Shown here piece after piece: positions 9,202 through 16,352 of a stretch of 64,000 nucleotides of DNA. The translations under genes and the position numbers were made by a program. The DNA comes from JBBEAM01 sp040882845 (GTDB taxonomy: Bacteria; Pseudomonadota; Alphaproteobacteria; Kiloniellales; DSM-21159): NCBI GenBank assembly GCA_040882845.1, contig JBBEAM010000009.1, forward strand, positions 186,001 to 250,000, read 5' to 3'. Numbering within the stretch: the first letter of the stretch is position 1; each line of letters starts with the position of its first letter. The notes below the pieces were generated by a model that saw only the letters and a program-made list of their open reading frames with translations, was not told where the DNA came from and made no database searches.

Positions 9202-10086
9202 ATGCGCGACAGCAGCCACGCCGAAGATTTCCGCGAGCAGGGCTACGCCATCTTCCGCGGCCTGTTCGACGCCGCCGAGATGGCGGAGATCCAGGACGCC
9301 GCCCGTGCCGTCTATGCCGAGGGGGTCGCGCACCCCAGCAGCTATCGCCACAAGAACCTGTATTTCGAGGTGATCGACGATCCCGACGGCGGCCACGTGA
9401 TGCTGCAGGCGCACTGGTTCTCCTGGATCGACGCGACCCTGGAGCGTTACCGCCGCCACCCCAAGGTCTTCGAAGTGTTGCAGCCGCTGCTCGGCGGCGA
9501 CATCAAGCAGATCGCCAACCAGATCCACTGGAAGCCGCCCGGCGCGCGGCTGACCGGATTCCGCTTTCATCAGGATCTGCGCTTCCGCGACAAGGACAGC
9601 CTTGACGGCGATCCCTTCGCCAACTCGGTGACCCTGGGTCTGGCCATCGACCGAACCACGGCCGCCAACGGCGCGCTGCAGGTGGTACCGGGCAGCCACA
9701 AACGCGGCTACCTCGGCCTCAGCGACGACGGCGGCGCGCTGATGAAGGGACAGACCGCAGAGGGCGAACTGCGCAAGGCCGGGCTCGACCCCGCCTCGAT
9801 CGTCACCTGCGAACTGGAGCCCGGCGACGCCGTGCTCTGGTCCCTTCTGACGGTGCACGGCAGCGGCGCCAACCGCTCCGAACACGACCGCGCCTTCAAC
9901 ATCAATTCCTATGTCCGCGCCGCGGCCAGCACGCGCGGCGAACTCACCTTCCAGGGCGGCCGCTCGATCCCCCTGGGCGAAGAACCGGTTCTCTGCAAGT
10001 ATGACGGCCTCTACACCAATCCCGGCCCCTTTCACACCGCCAACGACTGGTACAAGGATGCACCGGAGGAGACGCGTGCCGGATAA
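9202..10086 (+). CDS. Phytanoyl-CoA dioxygenase family (Fe(II)/2-oxoglutarate oxygenase)
   Basis: A 294-residue member of the PhyH family of non-haem iron, 2-oxoglutarate-dependent hydroxylases. The iron triad is His123-x-Asp125 in FRFHQDLRF and His219 in LTVHGSGANRS; the downstream arginine of HDRAFN probably binds 2-oxoglutarate. An upstream in-frame ATG at 9139 exists, but the ATG used here has a GGAG ribosome site 7 bases before it and begins at the conserved region. Divergent from a LysR gene; tag overlaps its last 11 bases. The substrate cannot be named: the family covers phytanoyl-CoA, ectoine and many natural products. Confidence 0.88.
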   Translation: MRDSSHAEDFREQGYAIFRGLFDAAEMAEIQDAARAVYAEGVAHPSSYRHKNLYFEVIDDPDGGHVMLQAHWFSWIDATLERYRRHPKVFEVLQPLLGGDIKQIANQIHWKPPGARLTGFRFHQDLRFRDKDSLDGDPFANSVTLGLAIDRTTAANGALQVVPGSHKRGYLGLSDDGGALMKGQTAEGELRKAGLDPASIVTCELEPGDAVLWSLLTVHGSGANRSEHDRAFNINSYVRAAASTRGELTFQGGRSIPLGEEPVLCKYDGLYTNPGPFHTANDWYKDAPEETRAG

Positions 10087-10645
10087 AGCCCGTTGCGCCT
10101 GGGTCGGCGACGACCCGCTCTACATCGCCTACCACGACGAGGAGTGGGGCCGGCCGCAGCGCGACGAGCGCCATCTCTTCGAGATGCTCAACCTGGAGGG
10201 CGCGCAGGCCGGTCTCTCCTGGCTGACGATCCTGCGCAAGCGGGAGAACTACCGCAGCGCCTTCGCCGGGTTCGACCCTGAAGTGGTCGCCCGCTTCGAC
10301 TCCATCGAACGCGCCCGCCTACTCGACGATGCCGGGATCGTGCGCAACCGGGCCAAGATCGATGCCACCATCGGCAACGCCAAGGCCTGGCTGAAACTGC
10401 GCGAGGAAGAGCCTGGCGGAGCGGTTGCTTATCTCTGGTCCTTCGTCGGCGGCGCGCCCAAGGTCAATAGCTGGAAGGCCTTGGCAGAGATTCCGGCCGA
10501 AACCGCCGAGAGCAAGGCCATGTCCCAGGCCTTGAAGGCCAAGGGCTTCCGCTTCGTCGGCCCGACCATCTGCTACGCCTTCATGCAGGCCACCGGCATG
10601 GTCGACGACCACAGCGCCGACTGCCATCTGCGGCGAGAGGCCTAG
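10076..10645 (+). CDS. tag: DNA-3-methyladenine glycosylase I
   Basis: Tag removes 3-methyladenine from alkylated DNA, the first step of base excision repair. The 189-residue protein starts at a GTG preceded by GGAGGA at 5 bases, inside the end of the dioxygenase gene. The zinc-binding set is complete: Cys7 (RCAWVGDDPLY), His20 (YHDEEWG), His179 and Cys183 (DDHSADCH), matching Cys4, His17, His175 and Cys179 of E. coli Tag. The helix-hairpin core and the FVGPTICYAFMQATGMVDDH block are present. Translational coupling to the upstream gene is likely because of the overlap. Confidence 0.95.
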   Translation: MPDKARCAWVGDDPLYIAYHDEEWGRPQRDERHLFEMLNLEGAQAGLSWLTILRKRENYRSAFAGFDPEVVARFDSIERARLLDDAGIVRNRAKIDATIGNAKAWLKLREEEPGGAVAYLWSFVGGAPKVNSWKALAEIPAETAESKAMSQALKAKGFRFVGPTICYAFMQATGMVDDHSADCHLRREA

Positions 10646-10648
10646 GCG

Positions 10649-11783
10649 CTAGCTGCCGCTCTCCCGCTCGCCGGAAGACAGGCCGCCCTCGATCCGCGAG
10701 GCCAGGGCCGCCTGCAGGAAGTCGCCGATGTCGCCGTCGAGCACACCCTGGGCGTTGCCCTTCTCCACCCCGGTGCGCAGGTCCTTGACCATCTGATAGG
10801 GCTGCAGGACGTAGGAACGGATCTGGTGTCCCCAGCCGATGTCGGTCTTGGCGTCGGCCTCGGCCTGGGCCTCGGCCTCGCGCTTCTGCAGTTCGTGTTC
10901 GTAGAGCCGCGCGCGCAGCATGGCCATCGCGGTCGCCCGGTTCTTGTGCTGCGAGCGGTCGTTCTGGCACTGCGCCACGATGCCGGTCGGCAGATGGGTC
11001 ATGCGCACGGCGCTATCGGTGCGGTTGACGTGCTGCCCGCCGGCGCCCGAAGCGCGGTAGGTGTCGATGCGCAGATCCTTGTCGAGGATCTCGATCTCGA
11101 TGGCGTCGTCGATCACCGGGTAGACCCAGACGCTGGCGAAGGAGGTATGGCGCCGCGCCTGGCTGTCGAAGGGCGAGATGCGAACCAGGCGGTGGACGCC
11201 GGATTCGGTTTTCAGCCAGCCGTAGGCGTTGTGCCCCTTGATGGTGATGGTGGTCGACTTGATGCCGGCTTCCTCGCCCGGGCTCTCTTCCAGCAACTCG
11301 GTCTTGTAGCCCTGGGCGCCGGCCCAGCGCAGGTACATGCGCAGCAGGATCTCGGCCCAGTCCTGGGCCTCCGTGCCGCCGGCGCCGGCGTTGATCTCGA
11401 GGTAGGCGTCGTTGGCGTCGGCCTCGCCCGACAGCAGGCTTTCGAGCTGCAGCTTCTCGACCTTGGCCTGCAGCGAAGCGAGCTGCCCTTCCCCCTCGGA
11501 GACGCTCTCGGCGTCCTCCTCGCCCTCGCCCAGTTCGATCAGGGTCTGGGCATCCTCCAGCTCCTGCTCCAGGTCGCGGTAGCCGGCGATCGCCTGATCC
11601 AGCCGGGTGCGCTCGCGCATCACCTTCTGCGCGGCGCCGGGATCGTTCCAGAGATCGGGATTCTCGGCTTCGTGGTTCAGCTCATCCAGGCGCTTGACCG
11701 CATTCTCCCAGTCAAAGGTGCCTCCTCAGCAGAGTCATGGACTGTCGAATCTCGTCCACCACCGCTTGGGTTTCTGCCCGCAT
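10649..11783 (-). CDS. prfB: Peptide chain release factor 2, with +1 programmed frameshift
   Basis: RF2 terminates translation at UGA and UAA. A 23-codon first frame (MRAETQAVVDEIRQSMTLLR, then RHL) ends at an in-frame TGA; shifting by +1 there continues straight into the RF2 body, starting DWENAV, so the product is about 377 residues. The body shows the anticodon-like SPF motif (ISPFDSQARRHTS) and the catalytic GGQ (GAGGQHVNRTDSAVR). Annotating only the second frame from the GTG at 11623 would drop the conserved N-terminus. The gene lies downstream of mrcA, amiC and rne-region genes in an order common in alphaproteobacteria. Low RF2 should favour frameshifting, giving autoregulation (known mechanism). 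Confidence 0.96.
11711..11726 (-). promoter_or_regulatory. prfB programmed +1 ribosomal frameshift site
   Basis: Read on the minus strand the site is AGGAGG CAC CTT TGA C. It has the three elements of the classical RF2 recoding signal: an internal Shine-Dalgarno sequence three bases before the slippery codon, a CTT codon that can slip to TTT, and a weak UGA-C stop. The E. coli site has a Shine-Dalgarno-like AGGGGG with TAT in place of CAC. The downstream frame resumes at GAC TGG GAG. Confidence 0.95.
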
Positions 11784-11885
11784 GGAACGTCTTGCCTCGC
11801 GTGTTCTGTCGATGGCGCGCTAGGCGCGCGTTCGGTCTCGCGGGCTACTTAGGCCAGCCCGCGGCGGCGGTCAACAGCGCGGCGT

Positions 11886-14360
11886 TCAGTAGAGGCCGCC
11901 GGTACTGCCGGAGCCCGAGCTGCTCGGCGCAGTGGTGCCGGGGCTGCTCACGCCCTGGCCGTCGCTGACGCCAATACCGCTGTCGATCCGAACCTGGTCG
12001 ATCGGCGGCGCGGTGCCGGGCTTGAAGGCCTCGAGGATCACATCGCTATCGCCGGGGCGGGCGCGCAGGCCGGTATCGTGGTTGACCCGCACCAGGTTGA
12101 TCCCGGGGGGAATGCGGAAGGGCACCTTCGGGGTGCCTTCCAGGGCTGCTTCGAAGAAGGTCTTGACGATCGGCAGCGCCACGCTGGACCCGGCTTCGCG
12201 CGGCCCCAGGGATTTCGGACTGTCGAACCCGGTGTAGGCGCCGACCACCAGGTTCGGGGTGATGCCCATGAACCAGGCGTCGTTGGAATCGTTGGTGGTG
12301 CCGGTCTTGCCGCCGATCGGCCGGTCGAGCTCGGCCAGGCGCCGCCCGGTGCCGTGGGTGACGGCCCCCTGCAGGATGTTAACCATCTGATAGGCGCTGC
12401 GCGGATCGGCGACCTGCTCGCGGTCGTCGGGCAGTTCGGGCACCCTCTGCCGGTCCCAGGCAACCTCCCTGCAGGCGGTGCAGGCACGATCGTCGTGGCG
12501 GTAGATGGTCGCGCCGTGGCGGTCCTGGATACGGTCTATCACGGTTGGTTCGACCCGCTTGCCGCCGCTGACCAGCATCGCATAGGCGGTGGTCAGGCGC
12601 AGCAGCGTCGTCTCGCCGGCGCCCAGGGCCATCGACAGCAACGGCGGCATGTCCTCGATGATGCCGAACTTTTCGGCATACTCCGAAACGACCTCGGGAC
12701 CGATGGTCTGCGCCAGGCGCACGGTCATCAGATTGCGCGACTTTTCGACACCGATGCGCAGCGGCGTCGGGCCGTAGTATTCGTTGGAATAGTTCCTCGG
12801 CTTCCACATTCCCAGCCCCGCCCCCTGGTCGACCACGACGGGCCCGTCGAGAATGATCGTTGAGGGCGTGAAGCCATGGTCCAGCCCGGCAAGATAGACG
12901 AAAGGCTTGAAGGAGGAGCCCGGCTGCCGGTCGGCCTGGGTGACCCGGTTGAACTCGCTCTCGGCGAAGGAGAAGCCGCCGGTCATGGCCAGCACCCGGC
13001 CGGTATTGGGATCGAGCGCGACAATGCCGCCGCTAATCTCCGGAATCTGCTGCAGCGCGTAGAGGCGCGGCGCGGCGTTATCGGCGTCCCCCCCCCCCTC
13101 CTCTGTCAACGGCGCGACCAGCACGACATCGCCGGGGGCGAGCACATCGGCGGGCTTGCTGGGCGCGGCGCCGACCTGCTGTCCCTCCAGCCAGGGACGG
13201 GCCCAGGACATCTGATCGAAGGGGATGCTGCCGCTTTCTGCCTCTTCCTTGAAACCGATCCTGGCCGCCTCGCCGGTCACCTCCAGGACCAGCGCCAGAC
13301 GCCAGCTATCGAGCGCCGCGACCGGCTTCTCGACTCCGTTCAGCTTGTCGCGCCAGCCGCTGCCGTCGCCCAAATCCAGCTTGGCGACGGGGCCGCGCCA
13401 GCCGTGACGCTGGTCATAGGCGATCAGGCCCTCTTGCAGCGCCCGGTCGGCGATCGCCTGCAGCTCGGGAACCAGAGTGGTGCGGATCGAGAGCCCGCCT
13501 CCGTACAGCTTGTCGTCGCCGTAAAGATTCTGGACTTCGCGGCGCACTTCCTCGGCGAAGTAGTCGGCCCGGGTCACCTCGGTCGGCGCGCGCTCGCGGA
13601 TGGTCAGGGGCTCCGCGCGGGCAGCCTCCGCCTCCTCGTGCGTAATCCGGCCATCCTCCTCCATGCGCCCGATCACCCAGTCGCGGCGACCGACCGCGGC
13701 GTCGTAGCGGCGCACCGGATGATAGTTGTTCGGCGCTTTGGGCAGGGCGGCGAGGTAGGCCGCCTCGCCGAGGGTCAACTCGTCGAGCGACTTGTTGAAG
13801 TAGTTGAGCGCGGCGGCGGCGACCCCATAGGAGCCGAAGCCGAGGTAGATCTCGTTGAGATAGAGCTCGAGGATCTGGTCCTTGGAATAGACCCGCTCCA
13901 TACGCATCGCCAGGATCGCTTCGCGGATCTTGCGCTCCAGCGTGGTCTCGTTGGTCAGCAGAAAGTTCTTCGCCACCTGCTGGGTGATGGTCGAGGCGCC
14001 GACCGGACGGCGGTCGGTGCCGAGGTTGCGCAGGTTGGTGATCGCCGCACCGACGATCGATTGGAAATCGACGCCGGGATGATTGTAGAAGCCCTTGTCC
14101 TCGGCCGAGAGGAAAGCGTTCACGATGCGGGCGGGAAGTGCCTCGAAGGGGACGAAGATCCGCTTTTCCGTGGAGTACTCGGCGAGCAGCCGCCCGTCGC
14201 CGGCATGCACGCGGCTGACCGTCGGCGGCTCATAGTTGGCGAGTTGATCGATATCCGGCAGATCGCGACCGTAGTCGTAGATCAGATAGCCCACGACCCC
14301 CGCCGCGACGAGTCCGCCGAGCGCCATCAGGGCAAAGAAACCGGCTATCCATTTCCACAT
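11886..14360 (-). CDS. mrcA: Penicillin-binding protein 1A (bifunctional transglycosylase/transpeptidase)
   Basis: An 824-residue class A PBP that polymerises and cross-links peptidoglycan in the periplasm. It has one N-terminal membrane helix (about 5-28), a GT51 transglycosylase domain with catalytic Glu87 in SAEDKGFYNHPGVDF, an OB-like insert, and a transpeptidase domain with Ser482-x-x-Lys485 (QPGSSFKPFVY), the SRN motif (VEKSRNLMTVR) and KTGTT (GGKTGTTNDSNDAW). The C-terminal tail is Ser/Gly/Pro rich. A run of nine Gs lies inside the coding strand in the inter-domain region. It lies between amiC upstream and prfB downstream, all on the minus strand. Confidence 0.96.
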   Translation of the reverse strand: MWKWIAGFFALMALGGLVAAGVVGYLIYDYGRDLPDIDQLANYEPPTVSRVHAGDGRLLAEYSTEKRIFVPFEALPARIVNAFLSAEDKGFYNHPGVDFQSIVGAAITNLRNLGTDRRPVGASTITQQVAKNFLLTNETTLERKIREAILAMRMERVYSKDQILELYLNEIYLGFGSYGVAAAALNYFNKSLDELTLGEAAYLAALPKAPNNYHPVRRYDAAVGRRDWVIGRMEEDGRITHEEAEAARAEPLTIRERAPTEVTRADYFAEEVRREVQNLYGDDKLYGGGLSIRTTLVPELQAIADRALQEGLIAYDQRHGWRGPVAKLDLGDGSGWRDKLNGVEKPVAALDSWRLALVLEVTGEAARIGFKEEAESGSIPFDQMSWARPWLEGQQVGAAPSKPADVLAPGDVVLVAPLTEEGGGDADNAAPRLYALQQIPEISGGIVALDPNTGRVLAMTGGFSFAESEFNRVTQADRQPGSSFKPFVYLAGLDHGFTPSTIILDGPVVVDQGAGLGMWKPRNYSNEYYGPTPLRIGVEKSRNLMTVRLAQTIGPEVVSEYAEKFGIIEDMPPLLSMALGAGETTLLRLTTAYAMLVSGGKRVEPTVIDRIQDRHGATIYRHDDRACTACREVAWDRQRVPELPDDREQVADPRSAYQMVNILQGAVTHGTGRRLAELDRPIGGKTGTTNDSNDAWFMGITPNLVVGAYTGFDSPKSLGPREAGSSVALPIVKTFFEAALEGTPKVPFRIPPGINLVRVNHDTGLRARPGDSDVILEAFKPGTAPPIDQVRIDSGIGVSDGQGVSSPGTTAPSSSGSGSTGGLY
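13088..13096 (+). repeat. C9/G9 homopolymer inside the PBP1A gene
   Basis: Nine consecutive Cs on the plus strand encode part of TEEGGGDADN in PBP1A. A mononucleotide run of this length is a potential slippage point, since a one-base change would truncate the protein before the transpeptidase active site. Confidence 0.9.
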
Positions 14361-14460
14361 CTTCGCTCACCTAGCCAAGCATCTCCCCCACAGCGGCAGA
14401 TATAACATAAACAATGGGGAGGCAATGTGGCGCGCCCATAAGGCGCAGCGTTTTCTCGCG

Positions 14461-15675
14461 CTACTGTTGCTGAAATGCCTGCTGCCGCTTGAAGTACTGG
14501 TCCACGGCATCGATGATCGCCGCGACGATCTTGGCGCGATGGCCATCGGACAGCAGCAGGCGCTCCTCCTCGCGGTTCGACATGTAGCCGATCTCGACCA
14601 GCACCGAGGGGACCGTCGGCGATTTCAAAACGGCGAAGCCGGCGAAGCGGTGGGTGTTGCGCAGCAGTTCGGTGCGCTGACCCAGCTCCCCGACCAAAGT
14701 GTTGGCGAAGGTTTTCGACAGGTTCATGGTCTCGCGCTGCGCCAGATCGATCAGGATCTGCGAGACCACCTCGGTCTGATTCGTCAGGTCGACGCCGCCG
14801 ATGATGTCCGCCTTGTTCTCCTTGGCGGCAAGGGCAGCGGCCTCGGCGTCCGATGAAGTCTCCGAGAGGGTATAGACCGAGGCGCCGCGGATCTTGCCGG
14901 AAGGATTGGTGTTGGCATGCAGGGACAGGAAGAGATCGCCGGCGGCGTGTTCGCCGAGCGTCAGGCGTTCGCGCAGCTCCAGGAAAACATCGCTGTCGCG
15001 GGTCATCGCCACGCGGTAGCGCCCCGTGGCCTCGAGCGCCTGCTTCAGGCTGCGCGCGTAGCGCAGGGTCAGATCCTTCTCGTAGAGGCCGGAGACGCCG
15101 ATCGCGCCGGGATCGACGCCGCCGTGGCCGGCATCGATCACCACGGTCGGGCGGAAGTCGACGGGGTCGCGCGGCGCCGGGGTCGGCATGGCGGTGTCGA
15201 AACTGGGCAGCGGCTGCTCGGATTCGAGGGTCTTGCGGTTTTCCTCGCCGAGAAAGGCCTGGCGCGAGACCGGCGCCAGATCGAGCACCAGGCGATGCCC
15301 GAAGCCCTCGCGCGGCGGCAGCACGAAGACCGCCTCGATGGCCGAGGGTTGGGTCAGGTCCAGCACCACGCGGCTGGTCCCCGGTGTGAACAGTCCGAAG
15401 CGCAGCGCCGAGACCAACCCCTTCGATTGGGTCATCTCGCTGTGCGCCTCCGGCCAGTCGAGCTGCGGCAGGTCGATCACCACACGGTAGGGGTCCGGCA
15501 GGGAGAACACGCGATAGCGCGGCGCCTCGGTCAACTCGACGACAAACCGCGTCTTATCCGCATGCGCACCGAGGCGCACATCGGTGACGCTGGGCTGAGC
15601 CGAGGCCGGCCAAACCAGGGCGAGCGCCCCCAGGACGGCCAGCATCGCTGCTATCGCGTGAAAAGCCTTTGGCAT
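14461..15675 (-). CDS. amiC: N-acetylmuramoyl-L-alanine amidase, AmiC type
   Basis: A 404-residue periplasmic zinc amidase that cleaves the peptide from MurNAc during cell separation. A signal peptide ends at ASA-Q (residues 24-27). An AMIN domain (about 30-125) is followed by an Amidase_3 domain (about 175-395) with zinc-site motifs VIDAGHGGVDPGAIG, the EKDLTL glutamate and SLHANTN, and the catalytic glutamate in LVEIGYMSNREEERLL. The ATG used here gives a clean signal peptide; the frame extends nine codons upstream only to a TTG. It lies 100 bases upstream of mrcA in the same direction. Confidence 0.94.
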   Translation of the reverse strand: MPKAFHAIAAMLAVLGALALVWPASAQPSVTDVRLGAHADKTRFVVELTEAPRYRVFSLPDPYRVVIDLPQLDWPEAHSEMTQSKGLVSALRFGLFTPGTSRVVLDLTQPSAIEAVFVLPPREGFGHRLVLDLAPVSRQAFLGEENRKTLESEQPLPSFDTAMPTPAPRDPVDFRPTVVIDAGHGGVDPGAIGVSGLYEKDLTLRYARSLKQALEATGRYRVAMTRDSDVFLELRERLTLGEHAAGDLFLSLHANTNPSGKIRGASVYTLSETSSDAEAAALAAKENKADIIGGVDLTNQTEVVSQILIDLAQRETMNLSKTFANTLVGELGQRTELLRNTHRFAGFAVLKSPTVPSVLVEIGYMSNREEERLLLSDGHRAKIVAAIIDAVDQYFKRQQAFQQQ

Positions 15676-16352
15676 TTCTTTGTGCCGCCAGGTTATCCTC
15701 AATAGAAATGCTATCCGGGCAAATATACCTGACGAGATTCTGCGGTACCAGTCGAAAAATTCCCCCTGACTCCTTGGAATCTAGAAATAAATACCGCTCG
15801 CTCCCTGCCGTCCGGGCGAAGACGACTGGGCTGCGCTGCGACAAAGCGGTTTTGTGCAGCGGGGGGCGCTAAATTGATTGTTTCCGACAGGCGAGATGAC
15901 GTATTCTAGCAACGCTTTCAGCGCAGCGACGCAGAGCTTGACGGCGACAGCCGCAATCCGCCGCTGCGTCCGTATAGCAAACTAAGGAACACCCTGCGGC
16001 CGTTCCTGCTTCCCATCCCTAAGTCCGGGAAGCCACGGTCGCATTCCGCCGAAGCGGTTCGTCCCTGCGGCGGAAACCACCGGAAAGAGCGCCACGAGGT
16101 GCGCAAACGACATGCAGGCACGGAACCTTCCATCCGAGACGCGAGCCTTTCGCTTCCCCGTGCCGTCCCGCATTCGTCCAGCGACTGACATGATGGCTCT
16201 TTCACCTGCATCCCGGCCCTGCCTCCGGCAGCTGCCGGAACAGCATCGCCAAATCTTCCATCACCCATTTCGCGCGCCGCCGATCCCAAAACCTGTGCAG
16301 CAATCTGCTCACATGGGATCCGTCGCCGGTCGCGCTACGGAGCTTTTAGTTC
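15676..16352. other. Long non-coding region between divergent amiC and rne
   Basis: No credible protein gene was found in this stretch of nearly 680 bases; the short open frames show no recognisable similarity and no ribosome sites. The amiC side is relatively AT-rich and should hold its promoter (a TATATT at 15730-15725 on the minus strand). The rne side looks like an untranslated leader: it can fold a long-range helix GGCACGG (16117-16123) with CCGTGCC (16158-16164). In E. coli the rne leader is long and mediates autoregulation by RNase E; a comparable role here is inference. Confidence 0.5.
15878..15907 (+). promoter_or_regulatory. Candidate rne promoter
   Basis: TTGTTT and TATTCT are separated by 18 bases, a reasonable sigma70-type pair at the edge of the AT-richer zone. 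A transcript from here would have a leader of about 440 bases before the rne ATG. Seen by eye only; the -35 match is moderate. Confidence 0.3.

Noticed and set aside
9097..10035. N-terminal extension of the LysR protein by 313 codons
   Set aside because: The extension is antisense to the dioxygenase gene, the HTH begins right after the ATG at 9096, and LysR proteins are about 300 residues.
10855..10880. Direct GGCCTC-type repeats within prfB
   Set aside because: They encode a coding Ala/Glu-rich helix (REAEAQAEADAK) normal for RF2; no mobile or regulatory meaning.
11618..11714. prfB as pseudogene broken by a stop codon
   Set aside because: The stop lies in a complete RF2 frameshift signal and both frames join to a normal protein.
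15918..16289. Open frame of 123 codons in the rne leader
   Set aside because: Ser/Arg/Gly-rich translation without homology or ribosome site, in a region better explained as untranslated leader.
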